This document shows, piece by piece, positions 1 to 6,081 of a DNA stretch of 9,095 bases. Source of the stretch: Planctomycetota bacterium (GTDB taxonomy: Bacteria; Planctomycetota; UBA1135; GCA-002686595); the NCBI GenBank assembly GCA_028823185.1, contig JAPKBY010000042.1, positions 1 through 9,095 of the forward strand. Reading direction: 5' to 3'. The notes beneath the pieces were generated by a model that was not told the DNA's origin, searched no databases, and was given only the letters and a program-made list of their open reading frames with translations. Position 1 is the first letter of the stretch; each line of letters starts with the position of its first letter. A program made the position numbers and the translations under genes.

Positions 1-1851
1 GACCTGAACGGTTTTGGGGCCGGCACAGGGGATCCCACTTGGGAGTTTCAGAACTACGCTGAGGGGAACTCTAACTACCCCAATGACCCTAACGTGGCCA
101 GCTATGGCGCTCAGATGCTCCCGCCGCTCTTTCCAGGCACCTGCACTTATAACGGAGGCTCAGCCGGGGTCTTCACGCTTACAAAGGACTCCTCTCTTGA
201 CGATCGCGTCCTCCGGGCGCCGATTGTGGGCTCTGTTGACGATGTCGCTATCGGGGGCGCCCTGGATCAAGCCTTTAACAACGGCCCTGCACCTTTTGGA
301 TGTCAGGCGGGTGGTGGAAATCTCTGCGCGTTTTCGGGCATTAAGAGTGTCAATGTTATCCTTCAGGGGAGCACTACAGGTGGTGGTGTTGGTGGCGTCT
401 TCATTGATGGGGTCCCGAACACCGTCTCTTCGACGCCGCACCCGAACCCGCCGCCGTTGGACTTCCCTCCGATGTGTGTCTCTCCGTTCCTTCTTGCGCA
501 GGAACCGACCTCAATCGACACGACCCTTCTGCCGCCACCAAACCCACCCCCGAATGGCCCTGGCCTCGTCAATCTGTTGAACCCGGGGAACCCGTTTCCC
601 TCACGGACAGACCCGACGGTTCCTTTTTTTAATGTCCCGCCCACTGGGCTCTTGGCTGACCAGTCGACGATAGTCTTCGCGGGCCCCTCGCTGCCTGATG
701 TGGTCGCGAACTGTCAGAAGTATCAGATCCGCCAGCAGGTGGGGCACTTCATGTACGTGCTCGACCGGAGCCGCAACGAGGTCACGATCGTCAACTCAAA
801 CCGGATGATTGTTGTTGATCGGATCATTATTCCTGACCCGACTTCACTCGCGATGGGGACGAACCTCGATTTCCTCGCTGTCACGAGTAGCAGCACGAAT
901 GCGGTTCACTTCATCGATACTGATCCTAGCTCAGCGACCTTCCATGAGACGGTGCAGGTGACTCCTGTGGGCGACAGCCCGCGAGGGATCGCTTGGGACC
1001 CGATGAACGAGGACATCCTCGTGTGCAACGAAGGAAATGACTCCGTGAGCATCATCTCCGCTTTCTCCTTACAGGTTCGCAAGGAAGTGGTCGCTTTCAT
1101 GGACCGACCCTTCGAGATCTGTATCACGCCACGGCAGCTTCCTCAGGTGCAGGGCTTTGGATTCCAAAGAAACGTTTACTTCGCTTATATCCTGAACCGC
1201 TCCGGGGACGTCGCCATCTTTGAATCAGGACCTAACGAAGTGAACGGTTGGGGCTTTGACGACCTGATTGGAGTGGTGCCTTATAACTTTAAGAACGCCA
1301 AGACGATTCAGCCGGACTACCTCGATGTCAGGAGTGGCTTCTGGGTCATTCACGAGGGGCCCTTTGACGCTCTGACTGAAGAGCCAGGGGGTTTTGGTGT
1401 GCCGGCCGCTACCAATGTCGTCTTTGAGACGGGCGTTGCTGGGCAGATACCTCTGACTACTAGCTCGCTGCTGCAGCCGCAGTTGAGAGATATCAGCTAC
1501 GGGATCAAGGTCTCGTTCGGTCCTAGCGTGTTGTCTGGGATCCCAGTGGACATCGCTTTTGACAACCTCCTCAACTTGGGGGCGTTTCAAAATATGTCTA
1601 ACCCCTATAGCGCTGGATCTCCGGTCATCGTGAATGGGAAGTGTCTTGTCAGGGCTGCTCCTGCTGCTATTTCTGCTTGTAGCTCCCGCTTCGCTTTCTT
1701 CAGCATCCCGTTCTCTACGGGCTCTGATGGAGCAGTCGATGTGATCGCGTTGAGTAACTTCACGCGCTTCGATGTGAACCCTTACGAAGATGGGATCCAG
1801 TCGATCGAGGTTCCTGGCGTACGTATGCTGGCTGATTACTTCAGGCAGTAG
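1..1851 (+). CDS. Beta-propeller (YVTN/YncE-like) protein of unknown function, 5'-truncated
   Basis: Frame 1 is open from the first base to the TAG at 1849-1851, giving 616 residues with no N-terminus; the true start lies left of the window, and the GTG at 94 is only an internal codon. Residues 1-245 are low-complexity-like, rich in Gly, Pro and Asn, with PPP-containing stretches near residues 145-155 and 180-186. From about residue 247 come repeats of the type YVLDRSRNEVTIV / LAVTSSSTNAVHFID / ILVCNEGNDSVSII, with short beta strands and the Asn-x-Val 'blade' pattern of YVTN/YncE beta-propellers. Further blade-like units (YFAYILNRSGDVAIF) follow to about residue 410, then a beta-rich C-terminal part. 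Nine cysteines suggest a disulfide-bearing extracytoplasmic protein, but the signal peptide is not in view. The family is known for secreted or surface proteins without enzymatic activity; no ligand can be assigned. A 54-nt gap separates it from the quinone genes, so a functional link is not implied. Confidence 0.75.
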   Translation, partial: DLNGFGAGTGDPTWEFQNYAEGNSNYPNDPNVASYGAQMLPPLFPGTCTYNGGSAGVFTLTKDSSLDDRVLRAPIVGSVDDVAIGGALDQAFNNGPAPFGCQAGGGNLCAFSGIKSVNVILQGSTTGGGVGGVFIDGVPNTVSSTPHPNPPPLDFPPMCVSPFLLAQEPTSIDTTLLPPPNPPPNGPGLVNLLNPGNPFPSRTDPTVPFFNVPPTGLLADQSTIVFAGPSLPDVVANCQKYQIRQQVGHFMYVLDRSRNEVTIVNSNRMIVVDRIIIPDPTSLAMGTNLDFLAVTSSSTNAVHFIDTDPSSATFHETVQVTPVGDSPRGIAWDPMNEDILVCNEGNDSVSIISAFSLQVRKEVVAFMDRPFEICITPRQLPQVQGFGFQRNVYFAYILNRSGDVAIFESGPNEVNGWGFDDLIGVVPYNFKNAKTIQPDYLDVRSGFWVIHEGPFDALTEEPGGFGVPAATNVVFETGVAGQIPLTTSSLLQPQLRDISYGIKVSFGPSVLSGIPVDIAFDNLLNLGAFQNMSNPYSAGSPVIVNGKCLVRAAPAAISACSSRFAFFSIPFSTGSDGAVDVIALSNFTRFDVNPYEDGIQSIEVPGVRMLADYFRQ

Positions 1852-1870
1852 CCATTCAACTTCAGGGAGA

Positions 1871-1893
1871 GGATCCGCTCTTGATGGCGATCC
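1871..1893 (+). other. Possible hairpin between the propeller gene and ubiE
   Basis: GGAT-C-CGC pairs with GCG-ATCC (7 bp with one bulged C) around an 8-nt loop, immediately 5' of the ubiE Shine-Dalgarno GGGGAG at 1894-1899. No T-run follows, so it is not a standard intrinsic terminator. It could be a weak attenuator or chance. Confidence 0.2.
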
Positions 1894-1905
1894 GGGGAGA
1901 AGCCT

Positions 1906-2601
1906 GTGCCTGAACCTGTGCAGGTAAGGACGATGTTCTCCCGCATCGCGGGGATCTATGACCTCTTAAACAGGGTCCTCTCGCTCGGGATCGATCAGCG
2001 ATGGCGGCGGCGCACCGTAATTAGTGCTGGTACCGTGAAAGGGGCTATGGTCGTCGACGCTTGCTGCGGGACAGGAGATCTCTCAATCGCATTCGCTAGG
2101 AGCGGAGCTCGTGTCGTGGGGGTTGACTTCACTCATGAGATGGTCGCGCGCGCACCGAGGAAGCTCCGTGATGCCTCAGACAAGGTCTCCTTTATACATG
2201 GTGACGCGCTGTGTTTGCCTGTGAGAGATGGTGCAGCTGATGTGGCTAGCGTTGCCTTTGGTATCAGGAATGTGGCGGACCCAGATGAGGGCTTGCGTGA
2301 GTTGAGGCGGGTGCTCCGAGTAGGAGGACGCGTGCTGGTCTTAGAGTTCAGCACTCCACCAGGGAAGATCTTGGGCGGCCTATATCGTTTCTACTTCACC
2401 AAGCTTCTGCCCTTCGTTGGTGGACTTCTCTCACGCGACGCTGAGGCTTATGAATACTTGCCTAGGACAGTGCTCGCCTGGCCGAAACCTGCCGACTTTC
2501 AAGCTTCGATGGAAGCAGCCGGCTTTCATGATTGCGGTTATCAATTGTTGAGCGGTGGTATCGCTTGCCTCCATTATGGAAGCGCGAGCGAGCTCCAATG
2601 A
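1906..2601 (+). CDS. ubiE: Demethylmenaquinone methyltransferase / UbiE-MenG family C-methyltransferase
   Basis: SAM-dependent C-methyltransferase for the last step of menaquinone synthesis (demethylmenaquinone to menaquinone), or the equivalent benzoquinol methylation in ubiquinone synthesis. The 231-residue length is usual for the family. Visible signatures are the N-terminal MFSRIAGIYDLLNRVLSLG segment (residues 10-28) and WRRR (33-36). The SAM-binding motif I is DACCGTGD (51-58), with acidic D74 after the second strand (VVGVD) and GD (99-100). The family hallmark FGIRNV lies at 118-123, LEFSTPPGK at 146-154, and the C-terminal YLP...WPKP at 184-195. The GTG start at 1906 is chosen because GGAG (1896-1899) sits 6 nt upstream and the protein then begins just before the conserved block. 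It heads a tightly packed run of genes including ubiX and ubiA, which supports quinone biosynthesis. The MqnP-like UbiA nearby favours menaquinone. The symbol menG would be equally valid. Confidence 0.93.
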   Translation: MPEPVQVRTMFSRIAGIYDLLNRVLSLGIDQRWRRRTVISAGTVKGAMVVDACCGTGDLSIAFARSGARVVGVDFTHEMVARAPRKLRDASDKVSFIHGDALCLPVRDGAADVASVAFGIRNVADPDEGLRELRRVLRVGGRVLVLEFSTPPGKILGGLYRFYFTKLLPFVGGLLSRDAEAYEYLPRTVLAWPKPADFQASMEAAGFHDCGYQLLSGGIACLHYGSASELQ

Positions 2602-3374
2602 GTCAGCTGCGATCGGGCGAAGAGAGCGCCTTCGACGAAGAGCGGGGGTTGATCGCAGGGATCGTTGGGATGGCTCCACTGCTGATCGTCTATGAGCTCC
2701 TTCAAGTGTCCGGTGTCGGCGCTCGGTGCTCTTCTGAGCTCTTCGCGACGAGCATCTTGCAGCCCTTGGGCGCTTGGGAAGCGCTCGCGCGTGGAGTCTT
2801 GATCTCTCTGCTGCTCCTCTTTGCTGCGCTCACTTGTTCACGTGCTGGCTGTCCGCTCGTGCCTCTCATGGGGAGACAGGCTCTGCGGGGGGCTCTCTAC
2901 GCATTCCTGCTGAGTCCCGCTCTGATAGTGCTTATGGTCCTGCTCGGCCACTCAGTGTCGTCAGAGGCCCTAGGGGCAGCGCCTCATGGCACGCAGGTCT
3001 TGTTGGCCGTCTCTGGTGCTGCCTGGGAGGAGCTCGTCTTCAGGGTCGGCTTCTATGGCTTGCTCTATCTAGTCGCTCGCCGCCTGGCGCTCTTTACGGG
3101 GATCTCTGAGCGTTTGGCGCCTCTCTTCGGTGAAGCCGTGGGCTTGTTGGGGTCGGCTGCCATCTTTGCTGCAGCCCATTTAGAGCTCGTCAGCGGCTGG
3201 TTGGGGCGAGGAGGTGAGGAGTTCAGCGCTCCCGCCTTCATCTTCCGCTTCGGGGCAGGCATTCTCTTGGGGGTCCTCTTTAGGTGGCGTGGCCCTGGAG
3301 TCTCCGCTTGGAGCCATGGCTTGTTCAATTTGAGCCTCGCCGTGGGCTGGACTCCCGCCGTATTAGTGAATTGA
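2598..3374 (+). CDS. CPBP-family intramembrane glutamic endopeptidase (Rce1/Abi-like)
   Basis: A 258-residue multi-spanning membrane protein with the three CPBP motifs in order: EELVFR (E144, E145, R149), F190-x3-H194 (FAAAH) and H240-x3-N244 (HGLFN). In the family these Glu, His and Asn residues form the active site of an intramembrane protease related to eukaryotic Rce1. Hydrophobic segments lie near residues 18-35, 63-80, 96-117, 132-142, 150-165, 181-195 and 214-228. The ATG at 2598 overlaps the ubiE stop as ATGA, a classic coupling junction. In-frame starts further upstream (for example 2532) would place about 22 arginine-rich residues inside ubiE and are less likely. The gene sits between ubiE and ubiX, so it is co-transcribed with quinone genes, but no substrate is evident. 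A role in quinone metabolism is conjecture. Known CPBP roles elsewhere include prenylprotein or peptide processing and bacteriocin self-immunity. Confidence 0.88.
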   Translation: MSQLRSGEESAFDEERGLIAGIVGMAPLLIVYELLQVSGVGARCSSELFATSILQPLGAWEALARGVLISLLLLFAALTCSRAGCPLVPLMGRQALRGALYAFLLSPALIVLMVLLGHSVSSEALGAAPHGTQVLLAVSGAAWEELVFRVGFYGLLYLVARRLALFTGISERLAPLFGEAVGLLGSAAIFAAAHLELVSGWLGRGGEEFSAPAFIFRFGAGILLGVLFRWRGPGVSAWSHGLFNLSLAVGWTPAVLVN

Positions 3375-3391
3375 ACTGGGCAAATTAGAAC

Positions 3392-4042
3392 ATGGGTCGT
3401 TTCTTCGTCGGAATCACTGGAGCCTCTGGGCACGCTTACGCTGAGGCCTTGGTGCGTGCGCTCGTCCTCGCTGGAAATGGTGTAGATCTCTCGATCACAC
3501 GCGCTGGAGCTTTGGTGATACAGCACGAGCTCGGCATCGACGCCGGTGAGCGCGGTGAACGACTTCAAGCTTCGCTCTCAGGTTGGTTGGGAGAAGAGAT
3601 CGCCCAGGAGGTCCGAGTGTTTCTTCCTGAAGAGGTCGGAGCACCTCCTTCTTCTGGGACAGCGCTAGGGAGCGGCGCGATCCTCTGCCCGTGCAGTATG
3701 GGCACGCTCGGCCGAGTCGCTGCGGGCTTCTCATCGAACCTCGTGGAGCGCGTAGCGGACGTCGCGCTGAAGGAGGGGCGGAGGCTGGTCCTCGTCCCGC
3801 GTGAGACGCCGCTCTCGCAGATTCACTTAGAGAACATGGCGCGCCTCGCTGGGATGGGAGCCGTCATCCTCCCTGCGATGCCAGGCTTCTATCACAGGCC
3901 TACCTCTATCGAAGACCTCGTGGCGCATGTCGTCGGCAAGATCTTAGATCGAGTCGGTGTTGAGCACGCTGTCAGTTCGCGATGGTCTGGCCTTGAAGAG
4001 CCTCCGGTTGAGCCAGGGACAACTCCTCCGGAGGAGGATTGA
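3392..4042 (+). CDS. ubiX: Flavin prenyltransferase UbiX (prenyl-FMN synthase; MqnM-type role)
   Basis: Makes prenylated FMN from FMN and dimethylallyl phosphate, the cofactor of UbiD-type decarboxylases. The 216-residue protein shows the N-terminal flavin-binding loop GITGASG (7-13) and the PCSMGTLGRVAAGFSSNL block (100-117). K127 lies in ALKEGRRLVL, the RETPLS motif (137-142) carries the catalytic-type E138, and GFYHRP (165-170) supplies Y167 and R169. All are strongly conserved in UbiX/Pad1 proteins. The C-terminus ends in a Pro/Glu-rich tail (about residues 201-216) beyond the catalytic fold, and this tail is encoded by the sequence that also carries the ubiA ribosome-binding site. The ATG at 3392 has no strong Shine-Dalgarno but lies 17 nt after the previous stop and starts exactly at the conserved beta strand. 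The stop overlaps the ubiA start by one base. The partner ubiD/mqnL decarboxylase is not in this window. Confidence 0.95.
   Translation: MGRFFVGITGASGHAYAEALVRALVLAGNGVDLSITRAGALVIQHELGIDAGERGERLQASLSGWLGEEIAQEVRVFLPEEVGAPPSSGTALGSGAILCPCSMGTLGRVAAGFSSNLVERVADVALKEGRRLVLVPRETPLSQIHLENMARLAGMGAVILPAMPGFYHRPTSIEDLVAHVVGKILDRVGVEHAVSSRWSGLEEPPVEPGTTPPEED
4023..4041 (+). promoter_or_regulatory. Strong Shine-Dalgarno of ubiA embedded in a perfect palindrome
   Basis: GGAGGAGG at 4030-4037 lies 4 nt before the ubiA ATG at 4042 (or 7 nt, counted from the first GGAGG), the strongest ribosome-binding site in the window. It forms the right half of the 14-bp perfect palindrome CTCCTCCGGAGGAG (4023-4036). 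This could fold into a 5-bp stem with a CCGG loop and mask the site until ribosomes translate the end of ubiX. The Shine-Dalgarno and spacing are directly visible; regulation by masking is inference. Confidence 0.7.
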
Positions 4043-4908
4043 TGGGGCAGGTTCGCGACTATCTCTCCTTAGTGAAGTTCAGTCACTCGATCTTTGCATT
4101 GCCCTTCGCTTTACAGGGCGCTTGGCTCGCAGCGGGTGGAGTGCCCTCGATTTCGCGCTTAGCCTGGATCGTGCTCTGCGCTGTCTGTGCCCGCACCGCT
4201 GCGATGGCCTTCAATCGGCTGGTCGATCGACGCATTGACGCGGAGAACCCACGCACGAGCGGTCGTGAGTTGCCGAGCGGCGTCTTAACACCTCTCTCTG
4301 TGGGCGCGCTCGTCTTCGCCTCTTCTGCGGGCTTCGTTCTCGCTGCCTTCCAGCTCGGTCCTTGGTGCGGGAAGCTCTCTTTTCCCGTGCTAGCGCTCGT
4401 GCTTGGCTACTCCTATGTGAAGCGCTTCAGCTTCTTAGCTCATGGGGCTCTCGGTCTCGCGCTAGCATGCGCACCCCTGGGCGCTTGGCTCGCGGTGACC
4501 GGCAGCTTTGAGCAGGACTTTACTCCCATCCTCTGGCTCGCAGCGGGTGTGCTCGCGTGGGTCTCGGGCTTTGACCTCGTCTACGCCTGCCAAGATGAGG
4601 ATTTTGATCGATTGCGCGGCCTCTTCTCTGTCCCCGCTCGCTTTGGCCGCAGACGTAGCCTCTACGCAGCTCGGACCCTTCATGCGCTCGCCGTAGGTGC
4701 TTTCGCCGTGCAGGGCTCGCTCGCAGGGCTAGGCGCCATCTATTGGATCTCATTGGTGCTCGCGGCGGCGCTCTTGGTGTGGGAGCATCGGCTCGTGCGC
4801 ACGGACCTCTCGCAGATTGACATGGCCTTCTTCACAGCCAATGGCTGGGTCGGCGTCGTGCTCTTTCTTGGTGTTGCCGCGGACTTGCAGTTTGCTGGAG
4901 GCCTCTAG
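4042..4908 (+). CDS. ubiA: UbiA-family polyprenyltransferase, MqnP-like (menaquinone biosynthesis)
   Basis: Integral-membrane enzyme that transfers a polyprenyl chain from polyprenyl diphosphate to an aromatic carboxylate. The 288-residue protein has both Asp-rich magnesium/diphosphate motifs: N58-x3-D62-x3-D66 (NRLVDRRID) followed by NPRTSGRELPSG (69-80), and YACQDEDFD (181-189) with D185 and D189. About eight to nine hydrophobic segments lie between and after them. The forms AFNRLVDRRIDAENPRT and RELPSG are typical of the 'ubiA-other'/MqnP group, which works in the futalosine menaquinone route. That is why I favour MqnP over 4-hydroxybenzoate octaprenyltransferase. The ATG at 4042 overlaps the ubiX stop (TGATG) and follows a strong Shine-Dalgarno. 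A TTG three bases upstream is too close to that site to be preferred. The neighbouring UbiX and UbiE supply the following steps. Substrate and chain length cannot be read from the sequence. Confidence 0.93.
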   Translation: MGQVRDYLSLVKFSHSIFALPFALQGAWLAAGGVPSISRLAWIVLCAVCARTAAMAFNRLVDRRIDAENPRTSGRELPSGVLTPLSVGALVFASSAGFVLAAFQLGPWCGKLSFPVLALVLGYSYVKRFSFLAHGALGLALACAPLGAWLAVTGSFEQDFTPILWLAAGVLAWVSGFDLVYACQDEDFDRLRGLFSVPARFGRRRSLYAARTLHALAVGAFAVQGSLAGLGAIYWISLVLAAALLVWEHRLVRTDLSQIDMAFFTANGWVGVVLFLGVAADLQFAGGL

Positions 4909-4910
4909 GA

Positions 4911-6059
4911 GTGGCTGCCAAGAAGAGAGCGGCGGCGCCGCCGCAGCAGCTCGCTGATCTCGCCCGTCGCCTGAAGAAGGGCCTCGGGAAGATCATTGTC
5001 TTGCGTGGGGAAGAGCGCTGGTTCGTTGAGGAGGCTTTGAAGCTGATCCTTGAGCGCGCAGAGAAGGACGACCTAGAGATCTCTCGCCACGACACGAGCG
5101 ATCCAGAGTTCGCAGCGCCCAGGCTCTTAGATGATTTGCTGGCGTCGCCTTTGTTTGCGGTGGATCGCCTCGTGGTCGCGCGCAATGTCGAAGACTTGCT
5201 GAAGAAGCAGGGCAAAGAACCCTCGGCGCTTACGAGAGCTGTCAGCGCTGCTGTCGGTGATGACACGAGAGGGGGATGTGTTGTGATCACCTGCCGCAAG
5301 CTGCGCGCAGACCACGCGATCTGCAAGCTCGCGACAGGTGTGGAGGCTCCTGTCCTAGAGCTGCGCAAGCTGTGGGACTCTCCGCCGCCTTGGAAGGCTG
5401 GTGATCCGACAGAGGCTGAGACCGTTCAGTGGCTCTTGGCGCGTGCACGGCAACGTGAGCTGCGTCTCGACGCTAGGGATGCCGTGTACATTTGTGCAGC
5501 TGTCGGGAATGACCTCTTCGCGTTAGAGACCGCGCTAGAGAAGCTGAGGCATGGCGGAGGGAAGGCCGTGCGTGAGCTCGTGGGCTGGGACTCTAGCGCT
5601 GCGCCTTGGTCCGCTGCAGACAAGCTCTTAGATGGAGAGCTCCGCGGGTCCTTGGGTGCAGTCGAGGCGCTCTATATGGGCGGCATGAATGATGACCGGA
5701 CAGGGCGTCGAAACATCGACCCGCGAGCGCTCTCTGCGATCCTTGGTGCGACTCTGCGCAATCGCCTACGCGAATTAGCTCGGGGTGCACGCGCTCTCGA
5801 GCGAGGCGCTAGCACGGCAGGGGCAGCGAGGGAGGCTGGCGTAAAGGGGGCCCCGATGACGATGCAAGCCTTTCAGGCACGGATAACGAGGCGGCCAGCT
5901 GAAGATTGGGAGGGGATGCTCGCCGACTTCTTGGACCTAGAGGCCCGCAGCCGCTCAGTCGGCGGCGCCCTAGTAGACGCCGACACCCTGTTCCGCTTTG
6001 CTCTGCGCTGGCGAATAGAGCGACCGAGCTACGCACATGGATCGGCGGGGGGACGTTAG
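4911..6059 (+). CDS. holA: DNA polymerase III subunit delta (clamp-loader delta, HolA)
   Basis: Delta is the clamp-opening 'wrench' of the replicative clamp loader; it binds the sliding clamp and works with gamma/tau and delta'. The 382-residue protein is somewhat longer than the common 330-345, with a Lys/Ala/Pro-rich N-terminus (residues 1-12). The family pattern is divergent but readable. KIIVLRGEERWFVEEALKLI (about 27-46) corresponds to the 'LL.G.E..L..EA' start of domain I. LLDDLLASPLFAVDRLVVARN (72-92) and CVVITCRKL (123-131) are the next strands. W..AR.R.L.L...A (174-190) opens domain II, PWSAADKLLDG (232-242) lies in domain II/III, and ALSAILGATLRNRLRELARGA (273-293) in domain III. 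The GTG at 4911 begins 2 nt after the ubiA stop, with GGAGG at 4897-4901. Delta is normally an inactive AAA+ fold, so the missing Walker motifs are expected. It is transcribed with mutL. The short insert near 259-268 (GMNDDRTGRR) is unusual. Confidence 0.85.
   Translation: MAAKKRAAAPPQQLADLARRLKKGLGKIIVLRGEERWFVEEALKLILERAEKDDLEISRHDTSDPEFAAPRLLDDLLASPLFAVDRLVVARNVEDLLKKQGKEPSALTRAVSAAVGDDTRGGCVVITCRKLRADHAICKLATGVEAPVLELRKLWDSPPPWKAGDPTEAETVQWLLARARQRELRLDARDAVYICAAVGNDLFALETALEKLRHGGGKAVRELVGWDSSAAPWSAADKLLDGELRGSLGAVEALYMGGMNDDRTGRRNIDPRALSAILGATLRNRLRELARGARALERGASTAGAAREAGVKGAPMTMQAFQARITRRPAEDWEGMLADFLDLEARSRSVGGALVDADTLFRFALRWRIERPSYAHGSAGGR
4929..4944 (+). repeat. 16-bp perfect GC palindrome at the 5' end of holA
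   Basis: GCGGCGGCGCCGCCGC reads identically on both strands and begins 18 bases after the first base of the holA GTG start. As RNA it can form a 6-bp all-GC stem with a GCGC loop. It encodes Ala-Ala-Ala-Pro-Pro in the variable N-terminal tail, so it may be simple codon coincidence or a translation-damping hairpin. Confidence 0.5.
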
Positions 6060-6081
6060 ACTCGTAGCCATGGAGCAAGAG

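Noticed and set aside
14..580. Open frame of 188 codons overlapping the propeller gene
   Set aside because: Arg/Ser-rich composition and no family resemblance; it lies over the frame-1 gene, which is open from base 1 and has clear beta-propeller sequence.
94..1851. GTG at 94 as the start of the propeller gene
   Set aside because: The same frame is open to base 1 with similar composition (for example DPTWEFQNYAEGNSNYPND), so the gene extends beyond the left edge.
1884..1913. Nine-codon ORF (ATG...TGA) overlapping the ubiE start, as a leader peptide
   Set aside because: No Shine-Dalgarno of its own and no codon pattern suggesting attenuation; such short frames are common by chance.
2598..3374. 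CPBP protein as a bacteriocin-immunity or phage-defence factor
   Set aside because: The fold is shared with Abi immunity proteins, but there is no peptide-toxin ORF or defence neighbour, and the quinone-operon context gives no support.
3065..3568. 167-codon - strand frame across the CPBP/ubiX junction
   Set aside because: It covers two well-recognised genes on the + strand and has no motif of its own.
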